Made by a program: the position numbers and the translations under genes. A DNA stretch of 29,864 bases, taken from assembly GCA_965365345.1 (NCBI GenBank), contig CBDUBH010000042.1:1-29864 (forward strand), written 5' to 3'. The notes beneath the pieces are model-generated. The model saw only the letters and a list, made by a program, of their open reading frames with translations. It was not told the DNA's origin and did no database searches. Numbering within the stretch: position 1 is the first letter of the stretch; every line of letters starts with the position of its first letter. The stretch comes from CBDUBH01 sp965365345. Lineage in GTDB: Bacteria > Bacteroidota > Ignavibacteria > Ignavibacteriales > SURF-24. Of the stretch, positions 21,978-29,229 are shown in pieces.

Positions 21978-23819
21978 GTGAAGAAAGAGGTAACATTAAC
22001 CAATGGTTTAAGATTTGAAATTCAAGAGTTTAATAACTTAAACTTAAAAAATGATAGATGTCGACTATTTGTACCAATCTGGAATCAATTTTTTCACAAT
22101 GAAGAATTCCGCTCTTCATTTAGAAAAAGTTTTAGTGATCCCAAAGATCCCAGTATAGGCGACCAATCTGATTTATGGATTGATTATTATCAATACAATG
22201 TATTATCTCATAAGAAGAAACCTGATTTTAATAGAGCGGGGAAAACCGAGCGTAAGTATAATCCATATTACTTACTGCTGTCAGAGGAATTCAATCCAGA
22301 ATTAAATGCAAGATTTAGCAGTCATAAAGCTAAGCAGAAATACATTAATAGCTTATCTGAGTCACAAAAAGATGAGATGGTATATAAAATTCTTGAAAAA
22401 TTATTTAAAGAATTCTCATATACTGTTTGGAATGAAAAGACACAAGAACTGCTGGAGGATGCAATATATGAGGAAAAAGTAGAGTTTCCTTTCTTAGATG
22501 AGGAAGAGTTTGAAATTTTTTTACAAGAAGAAATGAAAAAGATTTCAGTTGTACGGGATTATTTAAACAAAAAGCCGCATCCCAGTGTTATTACGGAAAA
22601 AGATAACAAATTCATTAAAGAAACCTTCAGCGGATTTGCTTTTATCGAAATATTAATAAAAGACTATAGAATAATTAACATTCGTAATGAAATAAGACAA
22701 TTCTTAATAAATTACTACAGTACAAAAATATTATTTACCCGAACTGCAAAATTAAATTCGGAATTTCGTGGCGAAATGATAGAAGTTATGGCTTCAAATG
22801 CAGAACAAATTTTAGATAAATTTCTAGTAATTTTAAAAGATAGATATAAAAAAAGCCCTTCAGCTAACTTTAAAAAAAATTATAAAGATTTAATTAAAAC
22901 AATCGAATCCATTAAAAAGTCAGAAGCACATACAAAAATTGGTGCTATGCTTAGAATCCATAGTATGTTTGTAGATTACAGGAGTGCAAAACAATACCTG
23001 CTTTTGAAGATTGAGCCCATAGTTGAATCTTATATAAGATTTATTTCAAAAGAAGGTTATAAAGCCTTAATAAAGGAATATGAACTTACAAAAGAGGAAA
23101 ATAGATTATATATAGTTCATAATATCGGTATACGTAGGTTAAAGTATAAAAATCCTCTTCTTAACGAGGTGTTTATAAAGTATATAGATTTTTCATCGGG
23201 TATCAGAAAATTATTTTTTGAAACTGTATTAATTAAGAGAAATGAAATAAGTCAACGGGACTTAGAATTATTAATTTCATTCAAGGTTTTTTTAAAATTT
23301 TATAGAGTTTATAAAGTGATCGCGAGAAATGAAGATCGATACGTAAAAAACGAGAGTAGACACCTAAGTAGAAGGGAAGATCTCAAAGAATTTTATGATG
23401 AGGCAGAAATAACAGATATCAAATCTATAAAAAATAAGAAAAATGAAGAAGAATTAAATGAAGAAAATGAAGAAGAGTTAAATGAGGAAATTGAAGAAAA
23501 TGAAGAATGTGAAATTGAACCTTCAAATGAACTAAATGATGAACAAGAATTACAAATTAAAATTAGAAAAAGCCGTGACCCAATCAAATATAAGGATAAA
23601 TTATCCCTACCATTACAGCGATATGTTCTTGAAGATTATTTAATGACTTCTTTTCAGGAAAGAGATGTAAAAGTATTGATGATGGTAAGTGAAGAGTATA
23701 CTCAAGAAGCCATCGCTGAAAAATTAAAGATATCAAGAAAAACAGTTATAAAAATAACAGAAAAAGCGGCGGAAAAATTAGAACCAATATATAAAGAATA
23801 TTTCCAAAAAAATAAATAG
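21978..23819 (+). CDS. 613-residue protein of unknown family with sigma-4-like C-terminal HTH; candidate initiator/regulator
   Basis: Starts with GTG (21978) after TTAGGA. Residues 1 to ~460 are charged and helical with no motif I know. A very acidic Glu/Asn linker (about 484-525, ELNEENEEELNEE type) leads to a C-terminal helix-turn-helix, 'SFQERDVKVLMMVSEEYTQEAIAEKLKISRKTVIKITEKAAEKLEP', close to sigma-70 region 4/LuxR-type HTHs. No region 2 is seen, so it is not a normal sigma factor. Four 26-bp repeats bracket it (three upstream, one inverted downstream), which suggests it binds them, as autoregulated replication initiators or repressors bind iterons. Neighbour of the primase-helicase. More AT-rich codons than the primase gene. 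Function is inference. Confidence 0.7.
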   Translation: MKKEVTLTNGLRFEIQEFNNLNLKNDRCRLFVPIWNQFFHNEEFRSSFRKSFSDPKDPSIGDQSDLWIDYYQYNVLSHKKKPDFNRAGKTERKYNPYYLLLSEEFNPELNARFSSHKAKQKYINSLSESQKDEMVYKILEKLFKEFSYTVWNEKTQELLEDAIYEEKVEFPFLDEEEFEIFLQEEMKKISVVRDYLNKKPHPSVITEKDNKFIKETFSGFAFIEILIKDYRIINIRNEIRQFLINYYSTKILFTRTAKLNSEFRGEMIEVMASNAEQILDKFLVILKDRYKKSPSANFKKNYKDLIKTIESIKKSEAHTKIGAMLRIHSMFVDYRSAKQYLLLKIEPIVESYIRFISKEGYKALIKEYELTKEENRLYIVHNIGIRRLKYKNPLLNEVFIKYIDFSSGIRKLFFETVLIKRNEISQRDLELLISFKVFLKFYRVYKVIARNEDRYVKNESRHLSRREDLKEFYDEAEITDIKSIKNKKNEEELNEENEEELNEEIEENEECEIEPSNELNDEQELQIKIRKSRDPIKYKDKLSLPLQRYVLEDYLMTSFQERDVKVLMMVSEEYTQEAIAEKLKISRKTVIKITEKAAEKLEPIYKEYFQKNK

Positions 23820-24109
23820 TTTGAAGCAAGCGGTTACATTTCAGTCTCCTGCTGTCCATATAATATAGATAGATATTTTTATATGTTTCTGCAGGAGATT
23901 TACTTTTTAAATAATTCACGGAATTTGGGTATAAAAAACAGGAGGTTAAAATGACTTAAAAAAATGTAATAATCTGTTTGACTCCAGTCCTCAAATAGAT
24001 TATAATATTAATTAGAATACTTTATTAATATTCTCACAACTGGAAACCGAAAACTTTCTTTAAGCCTTACAATAGGCTACTATTAACTACTTAAATCAAA
24101 ATTCAACAA
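23820..24109. other. Structured intergenic region before the DUF5659-like gene
   Basis: Besides copy D this 290-bp gap holds a perfect AGGAGG (23940-23945) followed 6 nt later by ATG-ACT-TAA (23951-23959), a two-codon reading frame, then an ATG-TAA at 23964; and a nested inverted repeat, CCAGT (23984) with ACTGG (24039) around AATATTAAT (24004-24012)/ATTAATATT (24024-24032). It looks like a regulated leader or a decayed gene start. Confidence 0.4.
23832..23857 (-). repeat. 26-bp bipartite repeat, copy D (inverted)
   Basis: On the minus strand GGACAG-N14-GTAACC, spacer ending TGAAAT as in copy A. It begins 13 bp after the stop of the 613-residue gene, so the gene is bracketed by the repeat family. 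Confidence 0.7.
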
Positions 24110-24394
24110 ATGGAAAAACAATTTCAATCACAGGATTTTTATCTGAGTGCATTGCTTATATGCGAAGGGCATTCACTTAAAGGTCATTTCAGGGAAAAAG
24201 GATTCACCACATTCATTTTCAGTAAGAATGAATCCTTAATGGAACTGGTTAATAAATTCTATTCAAAAGAGCTTTTAATCGAGCCGCTAAGTTACGGCAG
24301 TTCCATCCGCAACTTGAAGGGTATTCTCCACTCTTCAGTATCAACTTCAAATCAATTAAATAGTCATGTACAACAACAAAAAGGCTCAAAATGA
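24110..24394 (+). CDS. DUF5659-like small protein
   Basis: 94 residues. 'FYLSALLICEGHSLKGHFREKGFTTFIFSKNESLMELVNKFYSKELLIEPLSYGSSIRNLKGIL' (part) follows the plan I know as DUF5659, short proteins in phages and mobile elements: a helix, two strands, a helix and a helical end with 'R-x-LK-x-x-(I/L)'. Role unknown; a single-stranded-DNA or primase accessory role is only a guess from position. Overlaps the primase-helicase start by 29 bp in another frame, so they are translationally linked. The ATG has an A-rich leader and no Shine-Dalgarno. Confidence 0.6.
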   Translation: MEKQFQSQDFYLSALLICEGHSLKGHFREKGFTTFIFSKNESLMELVNKFYSKELLIEPLSYGSSIRNLKGILHSSVSTSNQLNSHVQQQKGSK

Positions 24395-27254
24395 TATTCT
24401 AAGCTATATCAAAAAAGAAATTAAGATCGAAGATGTACTACAAAAACTCGGCGGTCTTAACCTTACAAAAAACGGCAGCCGTTACATCGGCAACTGCCCA
24501 ACAAAACACCCCTCTGAAAGCGGAACTTGCTTTCAAGTCATTCCACAGAAGAACTTCTGCTATTGCCATAACTGCAAAGAAAGCGGCACTACAATAGACC
24601 TTGTGATGAATGCTAAAAAATTAAACTTCATTGATGCTGTTAAATGGTTCATTAGTGAGTATCATTTAGATCAGAAATACGATACTTCAAATCTAAAGTT
24701 CAAACAAAAGACGGAAGAAGAGATAGCAGCTGAAAAAGCACTGGAATTCAAAAGCATGCTTTTAGAACATATAGTTGAAAAAGGAAGAGAGCTTTTATTT
24801 GAAGATGAAGGCAAGGAAGTACTAAGCTATCTAATCAATGACAGAAAGTTCGATGAAGAAAAGATAAAACAGACCGAGATATTTTACTTCCCGCAGGTAA
24901 ATGAAGCAAAGGCACTTCTTTATGAAGAGTTCCCAGAGTTTACCGATGAGATAAAGGAACTTAAACTGATAGGAACTTTTGGAGACAGGTTCAGACTCGC
25001 CTGGCCTTACAGAAATAAAGAAGGTTTAATTACGGGATTAATTTATAGATCCATAAAACCCAAAGGTGAAGAAAATATTATTGTAAACGGAAAAGTTTTC
25101 CCGCCTCAAAGATATAGTTCATCTCCTGGCACAGATAAGACCGATCTTTTCGGACTCCACTTGATTGAAGATACCGACACACTGCTTATAGTTGAAGGAT
25201 ACCCAGATGCCATTTATTTCCCAGCTTTGGGTTATAAGAACATTGTTGCAATCGGGCAAGGCAGTTTATCTGAAAAACATTTGGACGGGTTAAATAAAAA
25301 AGGTATTAAGAACGTTATCATATCTTTTGATAAAGACGGCGTAGGTCCAAAGAACACTGAATCGGCTATAAAACTTCTGCTTGAAAACTCTGATATCACT
25401 CCTTTTGTTTTGGATCCAAATCTATTGGACCCGCATAAAGATCCAGATGAGTTCGTAAGAAGTAATGGAATCGGTGAGTTCAAGAAATTAAATGATAAGG
25501 TAACAAAGGGAATTGACTGGCTTTTAGAAAAGATATTTGTTAAAAATGATATCGTTAAACCGATCGAAAAACAAAAAGCTGAAGATGAGATCAAGGAGAT
25601 AGTTAAATTGATCAAATCCCCAGTTGATGAGATGCTGGTGATTAGGGCATTTGCCGATAATTTCAAAGTGACCAAGGAAATAGCCAAGCGTACATTGACA
25701 TTAGCTAACCGTGAAAATCTTAAAAAGATAAAGTCAAACCAATCTAGTGCCGAAAATTTAGATGGCAAGTTCTGGAATGTGATTTTGCCCAAGCAAGGAG
25801 AACCTTCGGCTGAGATTGCTCTGACTAATTATCTGGATTTCATCTCTGAAGAAGGTTTTGCAAAACATTTTTTGGATAAGGATTACATATTCATAAAGGT
25901 AAAAAACAATGTAGTTGAAGAGAAATCTCTGATACAGATCAAGGATCATATCCTTAGTTATATAAAAAATCTTAACGATCCGTATAAAGAGATGATATTA
26001 GAAAAGATGTATGAAGAGGTATCAAGGTATTTTTCCGAAAGTCTTATTGAATGCATCCCTAATAGGGAAATCAATTTCAAAAGAGATGAGCGGCAGAGGG
26101 CTTTTATCTACTACCAGAACGGGTTTGTTACTTTGGAAAAGGGATATGATCCAGTCTTCAAAGGCTATGATAAGCTTTCGGGAAAGATCTGGGAAGATGC
26201 TATCTTGAAAAGGGATTTCATTCAGATCAAAACAAAAACAAATATGTCCGACTTCGAAAAATTCCTTTGGAATGTTTCTGGCGGAGATGAAAAAAGGTTC
26301 TTATCTAAATGCTCGGCTATCGGTTACATGCTTCACGATTACAAAGATCAGTCAAATGCAAAGGTGGTCGTTCTTTGTGATGAGGCTATCTCACTTAACG
26401 GCGAGGCATTAGGTAGAACTGGAAAATCCTTGACTGGAAAAGCTATCGGATATTTTAAGAACTCGGTCAGAATAGATGCAAGGAACTTTGCCTTTGGTGA
26501 CAGATTTACATTCCAAGCCGTAAAACTTGATACGAAGGTTCTTGAGTTCAATGATGCAGATAAGAACTTCAACTTTGAAAAACTCTTCTCGGTCATTACT
26601 GATGATATGCTGATAGAATACAAAAATAAAACTCCATTCTCGATCAAGTTCGATGCCTCTCCAAAGATAATGATATCAACTAACTACACAATCAAAGGAA
26701 GCGGATCGAGCTACAGGGACAGAATGTTCGAAGTGGAGTTCAGTGATTATTATTCCGATACGAGAAAACCAGAAGATGAGTTCGGTCACCTGTTCTTTGA
26801 CGGCTGGAATGAAGATGAATGGAGAAGGTTCGATAACTTTATGCTTGAATGCGTCCAGCTTTATTTGGATGAAGGGCTTATCAAATGCGATCATAAGAAT
26901 TTGGCAGAAAGAAAACTCATTGATTCGACTTCACCAGAATTTGTAGAGTTTGCAGATGTAAATATTGAGATCGAGAAAGAATATATTCTCAATGAGCTTT
27001 TTGTGACTTTCAAAAAACACATTGGTTTTGAAGGTGACTTTTTTGAAAAGTGCCCAGTCAAGCAGAATACATTTACAAAATGGCTGCCTAAATATGCCGA
27101 GTATAGATCGGTTCATTATTCAAAGAGATCTTCAAACGGTAAGCAATTAGTGAAGTTTACTTTGTTAAAGGAAATTAAAAGTGAAAAACCAGTAAAGGAG
27201 AGTGAAAAACCAGAAGTACAAAGTGAAAAAAGAAAAGGCCCTTTTTCACTGTAA
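24366..27254 (+). CDS. Primase-helicase of a mobile element (CHC2 zinc finger, Toprim, SF3-like ATPase)
   Basis: 962 residues. Residues ~40-90: CHC2 zinc finger, C44-x3-H48 ... C67-x2-C70 ('CPTKH', 'CHNC', then 'GTTIDLV'). Residues ~200-350: DnaG-type catalytic core with Toprim, E277 in 'LLIVEGYPDAI' and D322/D324 in 'SFDKDGVG'. Residues ~640-800: ATPase, Walker A 'GRTGKSLTG' (683-688 core), acidic 'LEFNDADKN' and 'SPKIMISTNY' as sensor motif, of the SF3/DUF5906-like type. So one protein would unwind and prime element DNA. The C-terminal tail 'SEKPVKESEKPEVQSEK' is encoded by the first AGTGAAAAA repeats of the origin-like cluster. First gene of its kind here; overlaps DUF5659-like gene. Confidence 0.88.
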   Translation: MYNNKKAQNDILSYIKKEIKIEDVLQKLGGLNLTKNGSRYIGNCPTKHPSESGTCFQVIPQKNFCYCHNCKESGTTIDLVMNAKKLNFIDAVKWFISEYHLDQKYDTSNLKFKQKTEEEIAAEKALEFKSMLLEHIVEKGRELLFEDEGKEVLSYLINDRKFDEEKIKQTEIFYFPQVNEAKALLYEEFPEFTDEIKELKLIGTFGDRFRLAWPYRNKEGLITGLIYRSIKPKGEENIIVNGKVFPPQRYSSSPGTDKTDLFGLHLIEDTDTLLIVEGYPDAIYFPALGYKNIVAIGQGSLSEKHLDGLNKKGIKNVIISFDKDGVGPKNTESAIKLLLENSDITPFVLDPNLLDPHKDPDEFVRSNGIGEFKKLNDKVTKGIDWLLEKIFVKNDIVKPIEKQKAEDEIKEIVKLIKSPVDEMLVIRAFADNFKVTKEIAKRTLTLANRENLKKIKSNQSSAENLDGKFWNVILPKQGEPSAEIALTNYLDFISEEGFAKHFLDKDYIFIKVKNNVVEEKSLIQIKDHILSYIKNLNDPYKEMILEKMYEEVSRYFSESLIECIPNREINFKRDERQRAFIYYQNGFVTLEKGYDPVFKGYDKLSGKIWEDAILKRDFIQIKTKTNMSDFEKFLWNVSGGDEKRFLSKCSAIGYMLHDYKDQSNAKVVVLCDEAISLNGEALGRTGKSLTGKAIGYFKNSVRIDARNFAFGDRFTFQAVKLDTKVLEFNDADKNFNFEKLFSVITDDMLIEYKNKTPFSIKFDASPKIMISTNYTIKGSGSSYRDRMFEVEFSDYYSDTRKPEDEFGHLFFDGWNEDEWRRFDNFMLECVQLYLDEGLIKCDHKNLAERKLIDSTSPEFVEFADVNIEIEKEYILNELFVTFKKHIGFEGDFFEKCPVKQNTFTKWLPKYAEYRSVHYSKRSSNGKQLVKFTLLKEIKSEKPVKESEKPEVQSEKRKGPFSL

Positions 27255-27504
27255 TTGTTGAGAATTTAGTCTGAAATCAAAGAAAAGTGAGAAAGTGAAA
27301 AACTTATACGACTGAAATTCATGAGAAAATAAAAAATAAATATAAGTCGATAAGTATCCTTCGTAATCATTGTATTATATATCGATAGATATGGAGGATA
27401 CTTTCTCACTTTTTCACTTTCTTTGGAAATTGAGTCATAATCAAACTTTTTGCAGTGAAAAAGTAAAAATTGTTTTTCACTTGCCAAGTGAAAAAAGTGA
27501 AAAA
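27180..27504. repeat. AGTGAAAAA cluster, candidate iteron origin or operator array
   Basis: Ten exact 9-mers. Plus strand: 27180, 27201, 27222, 27294, 27454, 27487, 27496 (first base). Minus strand (TTTTTCACT): 27242, 27410, 27473. Variants AGTGAGAAA at 27286 and TTTCTCACT at 27402. The first three are spaced 21 bp (two turns) inside the primase gene. The 27473-27495 pair is a perfect palindrome, 10-bp arms with GCC spacer. In the middle, AAGTATCCT (27352-27360) and AGGATACTT (27395-27403) enclose an AT-rich core. Next to a primase gene, this reads as a replication origin; a repressor array is the alternative. Confidence 0.65.
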
Positions 27505-27535
27505 CGTTATGGGGCGTGTATTGTTGCGTAGCCAA

Positions 27536-27552
27536 AGCACAACAAAACAAAA
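27536..27552 (+). repeat. 17-bp inverted repeat, left arm
   Basis: AGCACAACAAAACAAAA; the exact reverse complement is at 27935-27951. The arms lie 57 nt before and 16 nt after the coding part of the small gene 27593-27919. A ten-base piece (AGCACAACAA) recurs at 29200-29209. Confidence 0.7.
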
Positions 27553-27592
27553 CCCAACATATAAACAGATAAATATCATGGAGGTAAAATGC

Positions 27593-27919
27593 ATGATAGA
27601 TTTAGATTTAATAATTAAAAAAGAACCCACACTGACGGCTTTCGGAATTGAGGGTACATTAAGAAGAGCTCATAGTACGGATTTGCCAGAGATAAAGGAA
27701 ATCGAAACCTGCATCAATTGGCTGAATACGATCAAGAAAACCAAAGGGATAAACAGAAAAAGCACCAGCTACGGATACAAGCATGAAGCCGAAAGGGCTT
27801 ACGGCACTTACGTTACAAACGGATCTTTCATAGCTGCTGTAATTCATTTGGGGATAAAGTATGAAAAGATACCTGGTTCACCTAACATTTTTGTGGCTCT
27901 TTCAAGGAAAAGAAAGTAA
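27593..27919 (+). CDS. Small protein of unknown function, mobile-element type
   Basis: 108 residues, basic and soluble, ending 'AAVIHLGIKYEKIPGSPNIFVALSRKRK'; 'YGYKHEAERAYGTYVTNGSFIAAVIHLG' looks like a small conserved fold often met in plasmid/phage genes, but I cannot name a family. ATG 27593 is preferred (GGAGG 8 nt upstream); a longer frame would run through the repeats. It is framed by the 17-bp inverted repeat and lies directly after the origin-like cluster, so a role in replication control is conceivable (inference). Confidence 0.65.
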   Translation: MIDLDLIIKKEPTLTAFGIEGTLRRAHSTDLPEIKEIETCINWLNTIKKTKGINRKSTSYGYKHEAERAYGTYVTNGSFIAAVIHLGIKYEKIPGSPNIFVALSRKRK

Positions 27920-27934
27920 ATGATTTTAGGGGGC

Positions 27935-27951
27935 TTTTGTTTTGTTGTGCT
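27935..27951 (-). repeat. 17-bp inverted repeat, right arm
   Basis: TTTTGTTTTGTTGTGCT, exact complement of 27536-27552. It also forms part of a hairpin with CAACCAAAAC-GCCCC (27967-27982) that could act as terminator of the small gene. Confidence 0.7.
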
Positions 27952-28000
27952 GGATACTTAACCTAAACAACCAAAACGCCCCTGCTGTCAAACATTTATA

Positions 28001-28028
28001 CATATGATAAATTATAAGAAATCATATG
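28001..28028. promoter_or_regulatory. Palindrome upstream of the small HTH-like gene
   Basis: CATATGAT (28001-28008) and ATCATATG (28021-28028), perfect 8-bp arms with a 12-nt AT-rich spacer, ending 35 nt before the ATG at 28064; operator-like. Confidence 0.4.
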
Positions 28029-28063
28029 GGACTATTAAATCAAATTAAATGGGGGAAATAAAA

Positions 28064-28273
28064 ATGAAACACAACTATCCGAAAACAAGAAAACCAAGAT
28101 CTACCGAATATGCCTTATCAACTAAGGTTGTAAGCAAATTAGGTAAAGAAAAATTGAGAGAAATTTTTCAGCACAAGGGAATGTATTTAGCGGCAGCTGA
28201 AATATCGGAACTTTACGGTCAGAAAGTTTCAGCTTATGTTGCAAGATATATAAGGCAATACAAATTAAACTAA
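28064..28273 (+). CDS. Small basic protein, possible HTH DNA-binding protein
   Basis: 69 residues, Lys/Arg-rich. 'KLREIFQHKGMYLAAAEISELYGQKVSAYVARYIRQYKLN' has the spacing of a helix-turn-helix (A-E-I-S-E-L... then S-A-Y-V-A-R-Y-I). ATG 28064 has GGGGGA 7 nt upstream. First of three closely spaced small genes. Family unknown. Confidence 0.55.
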   Translation: MKHNYPKTRKPRSTEYALSTKVVSKLGKEKLREIFQHKGMYLAAAEISELYGQKVSAYVARYIRQYKLN

Positions 28274-28295
28274 AATCAATGGAGGAAAAACTTAA

Positions 28296-28502
28296 ATGAA
28301 AATCAAAGCAAACGCCTTTCAACAAGACAAAGCTCAAAAGGTATATCAAAAAGAAACTGTAAAAAGAGGCTATAAGCCTTTTGATGATGTATTCAGGGAG
28401 ATGAACCATAATATGGGAAAGACAAATGAAGAGATAAAGCTGGAAAAATTCCAGCAGAATAAAAATATAAATACTATAAACAAAAACTTGGGGGAAATAT
28501 GA
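28296..28502 (+). CDS. Small unknown protein
   Basis: 68 residues, highly charged and Asn/Gln-rich, predicted helical ('DDVFREMNHNMGKTNEEIKLEKFQQNKNINTIN'). GGAGG 10 nt before the ATG. The stop overlaps the leader of the next gene by one base spacing, so the two are coupled. No recognisable domain. Confidence 0.5.
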   Translation: MKIKANAFQQDKAQKVYQKETVKRGYKPFDDVFREMNHNMGKTNEEIKLEKFQQNKNINTINKNLGEI

Positions 28503-28503
28503 A

Positions 28504-29052
28504 ATGGTACTTTGTGAAGGCTACAGTATAATAATCAGAACATCAGAGATAAAGGATAAATACTTCGGAGGATATGAGGCATTTCAAAGTGAAATCCCTA
28601 ATAGCATGTATTGCTCGGATGATGAATTAGAAAGTATTTCGTTTCTTACTCTGGCAGATGCGATCAGGTATTCACTATTTATTGAAGATAAGGGAATGAC
28701 ATTACATGACTATTGTTACTTTCATATGCTTAAAGGCCCATATTTAAGTTCTCCATGGATAAACTTCTACCGATTTCAGTGGTTTGATCATTCGGAGAAT
28801 TTCTGCACGTTCGCTTGGCTTAGGCCTAAATACGGAGGTAAGATGAATTTAGAGATAGAGGGAAATGAGAAAGAACAGATCGTTGCGGTTCCAGGAAATT
28901 GGAGAATTGATACGGCACTTGATGCTAAGGATGAGATAAAAGATAAAGCGGACACAAAAAGGTTTCAGATTCTAAAAGATAAAAACGGTCTTTTGGTGAT
29001 GTGGGATAAGCTATTAGAAAGAGTAGTTTATTCGGCAAGGACATTTTCTTAA
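28504..29052 (+). CDS. Unknown protein, 182 residues
   Basis: Begins 1 base after the preceding stop; GGGGGAAA is 8 nt upstream. Rich in aromatic residues in the middle ('HDYCYFHMLKGPYLSSPWINFYRFQWFDHSENFCTFAWLRPKYGGKMN', in part) with a charged C-terminal half. No signal peptide or transmembrane span. I do not recognise a family. It closes the visible element gene cluster; a long hairpin follows at 29098-29142. Confidence 0.55.
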   Translation: MVLCEGYSIIIRTSEIKDKYFGGYEAFQSEIPNSMYCSDDELESISFLTLADAIRYSLFIEDKGMTLHDYCYFHMLKGPYLSSPWINFYRFQWFDHSENFCTFAWLRPKYGGKMNLEIEGNEKEQIVAVPGNWRIDTALDAKDEIKDKADTKRFQILKDKNGLLVMWDKLLERVVYSARTFS

Positions 29053-29097
29053 ACATTTCACGGAAAGATGATATTTTTAGTACCCCAGTACTTCAAT

Positions 29098-29142
29098 AGC
29101 CAGAGAGCGAGTTTAGAAATTAGGGACTCTGCTTTTCTGGCT
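29098..29142 (+). terminator. Long interrupted hairpin followed by T-rich tract
   Basis: AGCCAGA (29098-29104) pairs with TCTGGCT (29136-29142); AGC/GCT and AG/CT extend it inwards with mismatches. T-rich sequence follows from 29155. Likely terminator of the small-gene cluster. Confidence 0.5.
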
Positions 29143-29229
29143 ATAAAATCGGGATTTTATTTTTTTTGGGGATTTTTTTGGGCTGGTTAGATATGGGCAA
29201 GCACAACAATACCTGCCCCTTTGATAATC

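Larger units (their letters stand above)
14892..29229. mobile_element. tRNA-Ser-associated integrative element (right end not seen)
   Basis: Begins at the tRNA 3' end. Contains arm-like repeats, IS1595-like protein, tyrosine integrase, excisionase-like protein, two radical-SAM proteins, unknowns, a novel HTH protein, primase-helicase, origin-like repeats and small unknown genes. Gene order and absence of housekeeping genes set it off from the left half. No second copy of the tRNA 3' sequence (TTCGAATCCCTGACTCTCC) occurs in the window, so the true right end is unresolved; 29229 is a conservative limit, since the next gene is a type IX secretion cargo protein that could be host or element. No conjugation or phage structural genes are visible. 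Confidence 0.65.

Noticed and set aside
21978..23819. Calling this gene a sigma factor
   Set aside because: Only a region-4-like HTH is visible; no region 2, and the size and acidic linker do not fit.
25232..25792. Long minus-strand frame within the primase-helicase gene
   Set aside because: Composition typical of an antisense shadow (Ser/Phe/Leu-rich), no start signal; the plus frame has clear Toprim motifs here.
27180..27504. CRISPR array as explanation for the regularly repeated AGTGAAAAA
   Set aside because: Units are 9 bp, in both orientations, with irregular spacing and no constant-length spacers; no cas genes present.
29120..29135. GGGACTCTGC as a possible right attachment site matching the tRNA end GACTCTCCGC
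   Set aside because: Only six to seven matching bases and no extended identity with the tRNA 3' end.
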